Source of the DNA: Streptomyces sp. ISL-87
GTDB lineage: Bacteria; Actinomycetota; Actinomycetes; Streptomycetales; Streptomycetaceae
Direction of reading: 5' to 3'
DNA: 32,173 bases
Assembly: GCF_018614095.1 (NCBI RefSeq)
Contig: NZ_JAGGOY010000033.1
Span: 1-32,173, forward strand
A model generated the notes under the pieces. The model had not been told where the DNA came from. It ran no database searches and worked only from the letters and a program-made list of their open reading frames with translations. Position numbers and translations under genes: made by a program. Positions 15,206 to 22,971 of this stretch are shown here, in pieces (position 1 is the stretch's first letter; each line of letters begins with the position of its first letter).

Positions 15206-15778
15206 TCAATACTCGCGCGGTACCGCCGACAGAACCTCGGTCCAGGGGCCGAGCCCGACCCTGGTAATTCTCGGGGTGGGCCCCTGAGAACGCCGGAGCC
15301 TGGCGCGCAGCGCCGGTACGACGGCCACGTGGGCCAGCGCGACACCGACGGCGTTCAGCAGCACGGAGTCCACGTCCACGACCTGGCCGGGGACCGAGCT
15401 CTGGAGCATCTCGATGCTGAGCGAGAACAGCACGCCCGCGGCGGCCGTCCGGGCCAGCGAAGACAACGCGCCCGAGGGCGAGGGCGCCAGCCGCCCGCTG
15501 ACCAGCGGCAGCAGCACCCCGAGCGGAGCGAGCAGCGCCAGACCCTTGCCGATCCGCCGGGCGGCCTCCAGCGGGCCGTAGGCCAGGTCCGCCTTGATCC
15601 CCTCCAGCGGCGTCAGATTCGCGGCCTCCGCCCAGGGCACGTCCAGGGGCCGCAGAGTCAGCCAGCCGACGAGGAGGAGATGGGCCGCCAGCAGGACCCA
15701 GCCCGCGAGACGGAGCCGGAGAAGGATGGCGGTGGTGGTGGCGGTGGTGGCGCTGTGGCCGGCCTCAATGCGCTGCAC
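15206..15778 (-). CDS. VanZ-family membrane protein
   Basis: The product is 190 residues with about four hydrophobic helices. VanZ-like features are LRPLDVPWAEAANLTPLEGIKADL after the first helix, the central LFSLSIEMLQSSVPGQVVDVDSVLLNAVGVALAHV (E-x-x-Q and R/VxxDVDDxxxNxxG-type motif), and an arginine-rich cytoplasmic end. VanZ proteins confer low-level teicoplanin tolerance in some bacteria, but most homologues are uncharacterised. It precedes the PspC gene on the same strand by 41 bp and may share its transcript. Confidence 0.85.
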   Translation of the reverse strand: MQRIEAGHSATTATTTAILLRLRLAGWVLLAAHLLLVGWLTLRPLDVPWAEAANLTPLEGIKADLAYGPLEAARRIGKGLALLAPLGVLLPLVSGRLAPSPSGALSSLARTAAAGVLFSLSIEMLQSSVPGQVVDVDSVLLNAVGVALAHVAVVPALRARLRRSQGPTPRITRVGLGPWTEVLSAVPREY

Positions 15779-15832
15779 ACCTGCGAGGACGCGCCGGGCG
15801 GTAGCCGCGGTTCCGCCTGGTCGGGGTGCGGC

Positions 15833-16456
15833 TCAGAGTGTGGCGAGGAGCACGATCAGCGCCACCGCGCCGACCACGGCGGGCACGATGATCTCGTACG
15901 ACCACCGGACCTTGCCGCTGCCCTGGGCGCCGCGCCGCGCGGCCCCGCGCTCGGCCAGCTCGCGCAGCTCGCCCACGACCTTGTCGGCGCCTGCCCGCGC
16001 CGGCTCGGCGGCCACGCCGTCCTGCACGCCCGTGCCGGTCAGCCCGCGGCGGCGGCTGAACTGCTGCCGGTTGGCCTTCTTGCGCTCCCGCAGCGAGACG
16101 GGCACGGACCAGAGCTGGTACTTCTTGCCCTCCGCGAGCACCTCGGCCGAGTAGCCGGCCCGCACGGCGTCGACCGAAGCCCACGGGAGCTCGATGCACC
16201 GGAAGGGGTTGCGGATCCGCAGCCGGTTGTCGTTGGCGAAGACCGCGGGCCGCAGGGTGAAGGCCACCGTCAGCGGTACGACGCACAGGGCGGTCGCCAG
16301 CGCGATCCACCGCGTGGCCCCCGACCCCCGTACCACGGCGTCCCCGCAGAGCCACACCGTCAGCGCGAGGAGCAGCACCCCGGTGACGACGCCCATGGGG
16401 GACCGGTAGACCCGATCGTCGTAGACCGGTTCGTCAGTGGGCTGCTGGCTGCTCAT
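15833..16456 (-). CDS. Bacterial PH-domain membrane protein
   Basis: The product is 207 residues. Two N-terminal membrane helices (MGVVTGVLLLALTVWLCGDAVV and RWIALATALCVVPLTVAFTL) lead into a PH-like (bPH) domain starting RPAVFANDNRLRIRNPFRCIELPWASVDAVRAGYSAEVLAEGKKYQLWSVPVSL. A linker and a C-terminal membrane helix (IIVPAVVGAVALIVLLATL) follow. This is a common actinobacterial architecture of unknown role at the membrane. Its start is 36 bp from the sortase stop, so the two are probably one transcript. Confidence 0.85.
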   Translation of the reverse strand: MSSQQPTDEPVYDDRVYRSPMGVVTGVLLLALTVWLCGDAVVRGSGATRWIALATALCVVPLTVAFTLRPAVFANDNRLRIRNPFRCIELPWASVDAVRAGYSAEVLAEGKKYQLWSVPVSLRERKKANRQQFSRRRGLTGTGVQDGVAAEPARAGADKVVGELRELAERGAARRGAQGSGKVRWSYEIIVPAVVGAVALIVLLATL

Positions 16457-16492
16457 GGGGCCGATTGTGCCTCACTGCGCCGCCTGGGGGGA

Positions 16493-17137
16493 TCAGCGCA
16501 CGAGATCGGCGTACAGGATGATGTTGTCGGGCCGGTGGCCGTCCGTGATCTCGCCGCCGCAGGTGATCACCCGCAGCTCCGGGTGCGTGGTGTTCCCGTA
16601 CACCTTGGCGGTCGGGAAGTGCTTCTTGTCGACCTGCTCCAGTTCCCGTACGCGGAAGACGGCGGTCCTGCCGTCGGCGCGGGAGACCGTGATCTCGTCG
16701 CCGGTGCGGACCTTCGACACGCTCTTGAGTACGGCCGGGCCGCGGGCGGTGTCGAAGTGGCCGATCAGCACGGCGGGCCCGGTCTCACCCGGGGTGACGC
16801 CCTTGGTGTACCAGCCGATCTTGTCGGCGTCCGCCACGGAGGGCACCTCGACCGTCTGATCGGCGGCCAGGCCGAGCCGCAGCACCGGGGAGGTGTCGAC
16901 GCCGGCGGAGGGCACGCGTACCCGTACCGGCTCCGAGGCGGGCATGGGCGTGACGGACGCGGCCCGGGCGGAGGCCGAGGCCGAGGCCGAGGAGGCGGCG
17001 GGTACGGGGGCGGCCGAGGTCGGGACGACATGCGCCGGCGGGGTGGCCGCGGGGGCACCGCCGCTCCCGCAGCCGGTGAGGGCGGCGAGGGCGACCGGGG
17101 CGAGCAGCAGGGCGGCGCGGACGGTGGCGCGGGACAT
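16493..17137 (-). CDS. Class F sortase
   Basis: The product is 214 residues. The signal region (AALLLAPVALAALTGC) contains a lipobox-like LTGC, followed by an Ala/Ser/Pro linker and the sortase domain. Catalytic residues are seen as His in VLIGHFDTARGPAVL, Cys in LRVITCGG and Arg in DGHRPDNIILYADLV. IGH(x)D...TC...R is typical of class F. These transpeptidases anchor or process surface proteins in actinobacteria. AGGAG before ATG 17137 fixes the start. The gene downstream of the tandem repeat encodes a secreted protein that may be its partner. Confidence 0.92.
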   Translation of the reverse strand: MSRATVRAALLLAPVALAALTGCGSGGAPAATPPAHVVPTSAAPVPAASSASASASARAASVTPMPASEPVRVRVPSAGVDTSPVLRLGLAADQTVEVPSVADADKIGWYTKGVTPGETGPAVLIGHFDTARGPAVLKSVSKVRTGDEITVSRADGRTAVFRVRELEQVDKKHFPTAKVYGNTTHPELRVITCGGEITDGHRPDNIILYADLVR

Positions 17138-17225
17138 CGGGGAACTCCTGAACGGGGACCGGCGGGCCACCACGAGGGTGGCCCGCCGAAGGGGAGGGAA
17201 GGGTGTTACCGCTGCGCGTCAGCCG

Positions 17226-17281
17226 GATCAGACGTTGCTGATCAGCCGTTGCTGATTAGGCGTTGCTGATCAGACGTTGCT
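17226..17281. repeat. Tandem repeat, four copies of a 14-bp unit
   Basis: Four near-identical copies of GATCAGACGTTGCT (copies 2 and 3 differ at 1 and 2 positions) span the stop codon of the minus-strand secreted protein gene (17272-17270) and extend into the gap before the sortase gene. Each unit carries the TCTGATC-like stop region. The unit length is not a multiple of 3, so copy changes would alter the C-terminus after RRRRSNV only if the stop were lost. Confidence 0.95.
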
Positions 17282-18226
17282 ACGGCGACGGCGCAGGGCG
17301 CCCGCACCGAGGGCGGCGAAGACCGCGAGGAGACCGGCGCCCGCCGCCAGGGTGGTGGTGTTGTCGCTGTCCTGGGCGGTGACCTCGGCGCCCGCCGCGA
17401 CCGCGCCCTGCGGAACCACGGCGGTCTGGCCCTTGGTCTGCGTGGTGGTGTTCGACACCGTGGTGGGCTTGGCCGTGGTCGGCTTCGCCGTGGCGGTGTC
17501 GTCCTTCACCGGGTAGTCGAGCTTGCAGCCCTTGGGGAGCGCGGGGAAGTCGGTGTTCTGGACCGGCGCGTTGCCGCCCTGGGTCTTCCACTCCAGCGCG
17601 GGCTTGGCGCCGCTCGCGTTGGCGATGCGCAGGTACATGCCGTCCGAGTCGGGCAGCGCGGAGGAGTTGCGGTCGAGGGTGCGCCACACCTTGTCGGAGC
17701 CGGCGAACCGGATGAGGGCCTTCGGGCCGCTGGCGGACATCGACAGCTCGGCGCTCACGCCGGCGCCGATCGGCAGCGTCTTGTGCGCGGAGTCGCAGCT
17801 CTGGCCGGACTCGGCCTTCGGCAGCGGGTAGGACTTGGTGACACCCGCCTTGGTGACCGTGAGGACGGGGGTCGCCGTGTCCGCCTTGGTGAGCTTCAGC
17901 TCCAGCCCGTTCACCGTCTCGCCGGTGTGGGTGCGGTTCAGCAGGCCCGCCACCCGCACCAGGTAGGTGTCGCCGGGCTTCCAGCCGGCGCCGACCACGC
18001 GGATCCAGGCCTCGGGGCCCTCGGCCTTGTTGCGCAGCACCGCGACCAGGCCCTCGCCGATGTAGACGGGCTCGCCCTCGTAGCGGCTGTTGTCCGACAC
18101 GGTGCCGTACGTCGACGCCACGGTCTGCGGGGTGGCTGCGAAGGCAGCGGCGGCGGCCGGGGCGAGGAGGGTTCCGGTGATGACGGCGGTGACGAGGGAG
18201 GTGCGGAGGGCGAGGGCGGAACGCAT
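17270..18226 (-). CDS. Secreted, membrane-anchored surface protein linked to the sortase
   Basis: The product is 318 residues. It has a signal peptide (MRSALALRTSLVTAVITGTLLAPAAAAAFAA), a beta-rich extracellular part with two Cys (GQSCDSAHKT and PKGCKLDY), a Thr-rich stalk (ATAKPTTAKPTTVSNTTTQTKGQT), a C-terminal membrane helix (TLAAGAGLLAVFAALGAGAL) and a positive tail RRRRSNV. This is the architecture of sortase-anchored proteins, yet I find no clear LPXTG/LAXTG motif before the helix. AAGGAG before ATG 18226 supports the start. It is transcribed just ahead of the class F sortase gene. It may be a substrate or a helix-anchored partner. Confidence 0.8.
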   Translation of the reverse strand: MRSALALRTSLVTAVITGTLLAPAAAAAFAATPQTVASTYGTVSDNSRYEGEPVYIGEGLVAVLRNKAEGPEAWIRVVGAGWKPGDTYLVRVAGLLNRTHTGETVNGLELKLTKADTATPVLTVTKAGVTKSYPLPKAESGQSCDSAHKTLPIGAGVSAELSMSASGPKALIRFAGSDKVWRTLDRNSSALPDSDGMYLRIANASGAKPALEWKTQGGNAPVQNTDFPALPKGCKLDYPVKDDTATAKPTTAKPTTVSNTTTQTKGQTAVVPQGAVAAGAEVTAQDSDNTTTLAAGAGLLAVFAALGAGALRRRRSNV

Positions 18227-18372
18227 AACGACTCCTTGAAGCCTGGTGAGGAAAAGTGGAGGAGAGTCGCATGCCGCGTTGCGTCTGTATCGGTGTGTTT
18301 CGACCGGGTCAGGTGTGGCGGGCTGCTGAAGAAAACATTAGTGATCTTGTGCGTGTGGACGATGGGATTCCT

Positions 18373-18388
18373 GTTACTGGCCTGTCAC
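18373..18388. promoter_or_regulatory. AfsQ1-type box (GTTAC-N6-GTCAC)
   Basis: GTTAC TGGCCT GTCAC matches the GTNAC-N6-GTNAC consensus reported for the response regulator AfsQ1, and differs from the sigQ/afsQ1 site at only two or three positions. It lies 147 bp upstream of the secreted protein gene start (minus strand) and about 100 bp upstream of deoC. Confidence 0.6.
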
Positions 18389-18449
18389 AGCGAACCCTTG
18401 TGCGGCACGGGCGGCAGGGGTGGAGTTCCGGGCGATTTCAGGGGAGGGG

Positions 18450-18479
18450 GTGACAGGCCGCTACGCGCGTAGATATGCT
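18450..18479 (+). promoter_or_regulatory. deoC promoter with palindromic operator
   Basis: A -35 GTGACA (18450-18455) and a -10 TATGCT (18474-18479) are separated by 18 nt. The spacer contains the palindrome CTACGCGCGTAG (18461-18472). The -10 ends 6 nt before GTG 18486, so transcription would begin at or next to the start codon (leaderless). Confidence 0.75.
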
Positions 18480-18485
18480 CATGTG

Positions 18486-19454
18486 GTGACCATGCCCACC
18501 ACCCTCCCCGCATTCGCTGACGTGACGACGTCCGACAGCGCACTGCGCCGCTTCCTTCACGGGCTTCCCGGCGTCGACGCCGTCGGCCTGGAAGCACGCG
18601 CGGCGGCGCTCGGCACCCGCTCGATCAAGACCACGGCCAAGGCGTACGCCATCGACCTGGCCATCTCGATGATCGACCTGACGACGCTGGAAGGCGCGGA
18701 CACCCCGGGCAAGGTCCGGGCGCTCGCCGCCAAGGCCGTCAATCCCGATCCGACCGACCGCACCACCCCCATGACCGCCGCGGTCTGCGTCTACCCCGAC
18801 ATGGTGGCCACCGCCAAGGCCGCCCTGCACGGCGCCGACGTCAAGATCGCCTCCGTCGCCACCGCCTTCCCGGCGGGCCGCGCCGCTCTGCCGGTCAAGC
18901 TGGCCGACACCCGTGACGCCGTCGCCGCCGGCGCCGACGAGATCGACATGGTCATCGACCGTGGCGCCTTCCTCGCCGGCCGCTACCTCGACACGTACGA
19001 GCTGATCAAGGCCGTCAAGGAGGCGTGCGTCCGCGAGGACGGCAGCGCCGCCCGGCTCAAGGTCATCTTCGAGACCGGTGAGCTGTCGACCTACGACAAC
19101 ATCCGCCGCGCCTCCTGGATCGGCATGCTCGCGGGCGCCGACTTCATCAAGACCTCCACCGGCAAGGTCGCGGTGAACGCCACCCCCGCGAACACCCTGC
19201 TCATGCTCGAAGCCGTCCGCGACTTCAAGGCGCAGACTGGAATCCAGATCGGTGTGAAGCCGGCCGGCGGCATCCGGACCACCAAGGACGCCATCAAGTT
19301 CCTGGTCCTGGTCAACGAGACTGTGGGCGAGGACTGGCTGTCCAACCACTGGTTCCGTTTCGGCGCCTCCAGCCTGCTGAACGACCTGCTCATGCAGCGC
19401 CAGAAGCTGAGCACCGGGCGTTACTCCGGTCCCGACTACGTGACGGTGGACTGA
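18486..19454 (+). CDS. deoC: Deoxyribose-phosphate aldolase
   Basis: This is a 322-residue class I aldolase (2-deoxyribose-5-phosphate to acetaldehyde and glyceraldehyde-3-phosphate). The Schiff-base lysine is K222 in ADFIKTSTGK, the proton-relay Lys is K258 in GVKPAGGIRT, and the acidic partner is in DEIDMVID (D154 region). The N-terminal ~50 residues extend beyond the E. coli form, as in other actinobacteria. GTG 18486 fits the promoter spacing, and ATG 18492 is the alternative. The stop is 5 nt before the first ALDH gene. Cytoplasmic, nucleoside catabolism. Confidence 0.95.
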   Translation: MTMPTTLPAFADVTTSDSALRRFLHGLPGVDAVGLEARAAALGTRSIKTTAKAYAIDLAISMIDLTTLEGADTPGKVRALAAKAVNPDPTDRTTPMTAAVCVYPDMVATAKAALHGADVKIASVATAFPAGRAALPVKLADTRDAVAAGADEIDMVIDRGAFLAGRYLDTYELIKAVKEACVREDGSAARLKVIFETGELSTYDNIRRASWIGMLAGADFIKTSTGKVAVNATPANTLLMLEAVRDFKAQTGIQIGVKPAGGIRTTKDAIKFLVLVNETVGEDWLSNHWFRFGASSLLNDLLMQRQKLSTGRYSGPDYVTVD

Positions 19455-19459
19455 TCACC

Positions 19460-20896
19460 ATGGCATCCCTCTTCGAGTACGCACCGGCTCCCGAGTCCCG
19501 CTCGGTCGTCGACATCGCCCCCTCCTACGGGCTCTTCATCGACGGTGAGTTCACCGACGCCGCCGACGGCAGGGTCTTCAAGACCGTCTCGCCGTCCTCC
19601 GAGGAAGTCCTGGCCGAGGTCGCCCAGGCCGGTGCCGCCGACGTCGACCGCGCCGTCAAGGCCGCCCGCAAGGCGTTCGAGAAGTGGTCCGCGCTGCCCG
19701 GCTCCGAGCGCGCCAAGTACCTCTTCCGCATCGCCCGGATCATTCAGGAGCGCAGCCGCGAGCTGGCCGTCCTGGAGACCCTGGACAACGGCAAGCCGAT
19801 CAAGGAGACCCGCGACGCGGACCTCCCGCTGGTCGCCGCGCACTTCTTCTACTACGCGGGCTGGGCCGACAAGCTCGACCACGCGGGCTACGGCGCGAAC
19901 CCGCGCCCGCTCGGCGTGGCCGGCCAGGTCATCCCGTGGAACTTCCCGCTGCTGATGCTCGCGTGGAAGATCGCCCCGGCGCTCGCGACCGGCAACACGG
20001 TCGTCCTCAAGCCCGCCGAGACCACCCCGCTCTCCGCTCTCTTCTTCGCGGACATCTGCCGCCAGGCGGGCCTGCCCAAGGGTGTCGTCAACATCCTCAC
20101 GGGCTACGGCGACGCGGGCGCGGCCCTCGTCGAGCACCCGGACGTCAACAAGGTCGCCTTCACCGGCTCGACGGCCGTGGGCAAGAAGATCGCCCGCCAC
20201 GTCGCCGGCACCGACAAGAAGGTCACCCTGGAGCTGGGCGGCAAGGGCGCCAACATCGTCTTCGACGACGCCCCCATCGACCAGGCCGTCGAGGGCATCG
20301 TCAACGGCATCTTCTTCAACCAGGGCCAGGTCTGCTGCGCGGGCTCCCGCCTGCTGGTCCAGGAGTCGATCCACGACGAGCTGCTTGACTCCCTCAAGCG
20401 GCGCCTGTCCACGCTGCGCCTCGGCGACCCGCTGGACAAGAACACCGACATCGGCGCGATCAACTCCGCCGAGCAGCTCGCCCGGATCACCGCGCTCGCG
20501 GAGACCGGCGAGGCCGAGGGCGCCGAGCGCTGGTCCCCGGCCTGCGAGCTGCCGTCCGCCGGCTACTGGTTCGCCCCGACGCTCTTCACGAACGTCACCC
20601 AGGCGCACACCGTCGCCCGCGACGAGATCTTCGGCCCGGTGCTGTCCGTGCTGACCTTCCGTACGCCCGACGAGGCCGTGGCCAAGGCCAACAACAGCCA
20701 GTACGGCCTGTCCGCAGGCATCTGGACGGAGAAGGGCTCCCGCATCCTCGCGGTCGCGGGCCAGCTCCGCGCGGGTGTGGTGTGGGCCAACACGTTCAAC
20801 AAGTTCGACCCGACCTCGCCCTTCGGCGGCTACAAGGAGTCGGGCTTCGGCCGCGAGGGCGGTCGCCACGGCCTGGAGGGCTACCTCGATGTCTGA
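19460..20896 (+). CDS. NAD(P)-dependent aldehyde dehydrogenase
   Basis: This is a full-length 478-residue ALDH. Motifs are GVAGQVIPWNFPLLMLAWKIAPALATGNTVVLKPAE (cofactor binding), FTGSTAVGKKI, general base E258 in LELGGKG, catalytic C292 in NQGQVCCAGSR, and EIFGPVLSV. The gene lies directly after deoC and the promoter is shared, so the likely substrate is acetaldehyde from the aldolase, giving acetate. The C-terminus overlaps the second ALDH-like gene by 8 nt. Substrate assignment is from context. Confidence 0.93.
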   Translation: MASLFEYAPAPESRSVVDIAPSYGLFIDGEFTDAADGRVFKTVSPSSEEVLAEVAQAGAADVDRAVKAARKAFEKWSALPGSERAKYLFRIARIIQERSRELAVLETLDNGKPIKETRDADLPLVAAHFFYYAGWADKLDHAGYGANPRPLGVAGQVIPWNFPLLMLAWKIAPALATGNTVVLKPAETTPLSALFFADICRQAGLPKGVVNILTGYGDAGAALVEHPDVNKVAFTGSTAVGKKIARHVAGTDKKVTLELGGKGANIVFDDAPIDQAVEGIVNGIFFNQGQVCCAGSRLLVQESIHDELLDSLKRRLSTLRLGDPLDKNTDIGAINSAEQLARITALAETGEAEGAERWSPACELPSAGYWFAPTLFTNVTQAHTVARDEIFGPVLSVLTFRTPDEAVAKANNSQYGLSAGIWTEKGSRILAVAGQLRAGVVWANTFNKFDPTSPFGGYKESGFGREGGRHGLEGYLDV

Positions 20897-21788
20897 GTCT
20901 TCTGCGACCCGCCTGAACGTCTTCAAGACCTACAAGCTGTACGTCGGGGGCAAGTTCCCCCGCTCCGAGAGCGGCCGGGTGTACGAGGTGACGGACTCCA
21001 AGGGCAAGTGGCTGGCCAACGCCCCGCTGTCCTCCCGCAAGGACGCCCGTGACGCGGTCGTCGCCGCCCGCAAGGCCTTCGGGGGCTGGTCGGGTGCGAC
21101 CGCGTACAACCGCGGGCAGATCCTCTACCGCATCGCCGAGATGCTGGAGGGCCGCCGGGAGCAGTTCGTCCGCGAGGTCGGCGAGGCCGAGGGCCTGTCC
21201 AAGTCGAAGGCCGCCGCCGTCGTGGACGCGGCCATCGACCGCTGGGTCTGGTACGCGGGCTGGACCGACAAGATCAGCCAGATCGTGGGCGGGGCCAACC
21301 CGGTCGCGGGCCCGTTCTTCAACCTGTCCACCCCGGAGCCGACGGGTGTCGTGACGGTCGTCGCCCCGCAGGAGTCGTCCTTCCTGGGCCTGGTCTCGGT
21401 GATCGCCCCGGTCATCGCGACGGGCAACACGGCGGTCGTGATCGCCTCGGAGAAGGCGCCGCTCCCGGCCCTCTCCCTGGGTGAGGTACTCGCCACCTCC
21501 GACCTGCCCGGCGGCGTGGTCAACATCCTGTCCGGCAAGGCCGGCGAGATGGGCCCGCACCTGGCCTCCCACCAGGACGTCAACGCGATCGACCTGGCCG
21601 GCGCCGATGCGGCCCTGGCCAAGGAGCTGGAGATCGCGGCGGCGGACAACCTCAAGCGCGTTCTGCGTCCACAGCCTGTGGACGACTGGAACGCCGACCC
21701 GGGCACGTCGCGCATGACGGCGTTCCTGGAGACCAAGACCGTCTGGCACCCCACGGGTTCGCTGGGCGCGGGCGGCTCGTCCTACTAG
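20889..21788 (+). CDS. ALDH-fold protein lacking the catalytic half
   Basis: The product is 299 residues with start ATG 20889 inside the end of the preceding gene. The N-terminal and cofactor-domain parts are ALDH-like (AFGGWSGATAYNRGQILYRIAEMLEGR, WVWYAGWTDKISQ, GVVTVVAPQESSFLGLVSVIAPVIATGNTAVVIASEKAPLPALSLGEVL, GGVVNILSG). The sequence then goes directly from a short DVNAIDLAGAD segment to NLKRVLRPQPVDDW...SRMTAFLETKTVWHP, without the LELGG base or a catalytic GQxC Cys. It should be inactive alone and may be a regulatory or structural partner of the adjacent full-length enzyme. Confidence 0.88.
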   Translation: MSESSATRLNVFKTYKLYVGGKFPRSESGRVYEVTDSKGKWLANAPLSSRKDARDAVVAARKAFGGWSGATAYNRGQILYRIAEMLEGRREQFVREVGEAEGLSKSKAAAVVDAAIDRWVWYAGWTDKISQIVGGANPVAGPFFNLSTPEPTGVVTVVAPQESSFLGLVSVIAPVIATGNTAVVIASEKAPLPALSLGEVLATSDLPGGVVNILSGKAGEMGPHLASHQDVNAIDLAGADAALAKELEIAAADNLKRVLRPQPVDDWNADPGTSRMTAFLETKTVWHPTGSLGAGGSSY

Positions 21789-21828
21789 TGCCGGTCACGG
21801 CACTAGGACCGGCCCCGCCCGAAGACCG

Positions 21829-21865
21829 GCCCCGGCAGTGTCCCCCGCACTGCCGGGGCCTTTTC
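21829..21865 (+). terminator. Rho-independent terminator after the deoC-ALDH operon
   Basis: A 13-bp perfect stem (GGCCCCGGCAGTG / CACTGCCGGGGCC) with a 7-nt loop is followed by TTTT. It lies 40 nt after the ALDH-like stop and would also terminate the converging minus-strand gene weakly. Confidence 0.9.
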
Positions 21866-21871
21866 ATGCCT

Positions 21872-22219
21872 TCACGCCCCCGGGAGCAGCGGCCCGAGGA
21901 GCGAGGACGCGGCGGCGGTGGGCAGTTCACCGACCGAGGGGCCCTGGGTCAGCGTGCCGGTGACCATGCCGGTGCCGACGGCGGGGAAGTCCGCGACCTT
22001 GGTGGCGATGCCGTTGTCCAGCGGGTCCACGCCGGTGTGGGCCAGCGGGTTCACCTTGAGGTTCGTCAGCGGGTCGGTGACCCCCGCCAGAGCCGCCGGG
22101 ACCGACAGCTCGCCGGCCTGCGCACCGCCGGCGGCCATCGCCAGGGCCGCTCCGGCCATGGAGAGGGTCAGGCCTGCGGTGCGCAGTGTGGAGGTGTGAG
22201 GGGCTGCGTGACGTGCCAT
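21872..22219 (-). CDS. Small secreted protein
   Basis: The product is 115 residues. The signal peptide runs MARHAAPHTSTLRTAGLTLSMAGAALAMAAGGAQA with cleavage at AQA|GEL. The mature part (ELSVPAALAGVTDPLTNLKVNPLAHTGVDPLDNGIATKVADFPAVGTGMVTGTLTQGPSVGELP) has a PLTNLKVNPLAxTGVDPLxN pattern seen in secreted actinomycete proteins of unknown function. It ends SSLLGPLLPGA. ATG 22219 fits the signal peptide, and the longer reading frame to 22327 would hide it. Confidence 0.82.
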   Translation of the reverse strand: MARHAAPHTSTLRTAGLTLSMAGAALAMAAGGAQAGELSVPAALAGVTDPLTNLKVNPLAHTGVDPLDNGIATKVADFPAVGTGMVTGTLTQGPSVGELPTAAASSLLGPLLPGA

Positions 22220-22338
22220 GGGATCCCGCCTGAGGTCGTAGTCGCGTGCGCACGCAGCGTAGTCGAGGTGTGATCCTCGATACCAACCGGCCGCCGGGTG
22301 CATCCCCTGGGCGAGGTAATAGTTCACACTGGTGTCCC

Positions 22339-22971
22339 GTGAGCTGTTCCTCTCCTTTGCCTACGCGTGTTGTGCTGTTGACCGGACCTTCAGGTTCCGG
22401 CAAGTCCTCGCTGGCGGCCCGTTCCGGGCTGCCCGTGCTGCGGCTGGACGACTTCTACAAGGAAGGCGACGACCCGACCCTCCCGCTGGTCGGGGGAAGC
22501 TCCGACATCGACTGGGACTCGCCGTTGTCGTGGGACGCGGACACCGCCGTCGCTGCGATCGCGGACCTCTGCGCCACGGGCCGTACGGAGGTCCCGGTGT
22601 ACGACATCGCGACCAGCTCCCGCACGGGGGTGGAGGCCCTGGACATATCCCGGACCCCGCTCTTCATCGCAGAGGGCATCTTCGCGGCCGACATCGCCGC
22701 GCGCTGCCAGGAACTCGGCCTGCTGGCCGACGCGATCTGCCTGCGCGGCCGCCCGTCGACGACGTTCCGCCGGCGGCTGGCGCGTGACCTGCGCGAGGGC
22801 CGCAAGTCGGTCCTGTTCCTGCTGCGCAGGGGCTACCGGCTGATGCGCGCGGAACGGGGCATCGTGGCCCGCCACACCGCCCTCGGCGCCCATGCCTGCG
22901 GCCGCGACGAGGCCCTGGGCCGCCTGGCCGCCGCCGCAGCCGGCCGCCACCGCACCACCGCCCCTGCGTAA
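22339..22971 (+). CDS. Uridine/cytidine kinase-like P-loop kinase
   Basis: The product is 210 residues. The P-loop GPSGSGKSS is at about residues 17-24, LRLDDFYKEGDDPTLP is the substrate-Asp region of uridine kinases, DWDSPLSWD follows, and VPVYDIATSSRTG matches the (V)PxYD motif. IFIAEGIFAADIAARCQELGLLADAICLRGRPSTTFRRRLARDLREGRKS completes the fold. It phosphorylates pyrimidine nucleosides by family. GTG 22339 is the chosen start. TAATAG about 15 nt upstream could be a -10, and no ribosome site is visible. TTG 22357 is an alternative. It converges on sigQ, across a 472-bp repeat-rich gap. Confidence 0.85.
   Translation: MSCSSPLPTRVVLLTGPSGSGKSSLAARSGLPVLRLDDFYKEGDDPTLPLVGGSSDIDWDSPLSWDADTAVAAIADLCATGRTEVPVYDIATSSRTGVEALDISRTPLFIAEGIFAADIAARCQELGLLADAICLRGRPSTTFRRRLARDLREGRKSVLFLLRRGYRLMRAERGIVARHTALGAHACGRDEALGRLAAAAAGRHRTTAPA

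Noticed and set aside
15329..17269. 646-residue plus-strand open frame
   Set aside because: It is antisense to the VanZ, PH-like and sortase genes. Low-complexity G/R/Q composition, caused by high GC.
18256..18453. Small plus-strand ORF between the surface protein and deoC genes
   Set aside because: It has no ribosome site and no protein-like pattern. The region is better explained by promoters, the AfsQ1-type box and the deoC operator.
19436..20926. 496-residue minus-strand open frame
   Set aside because: It is the complement of the ALDH gene, which has all catalytic motifs on the plus strand.
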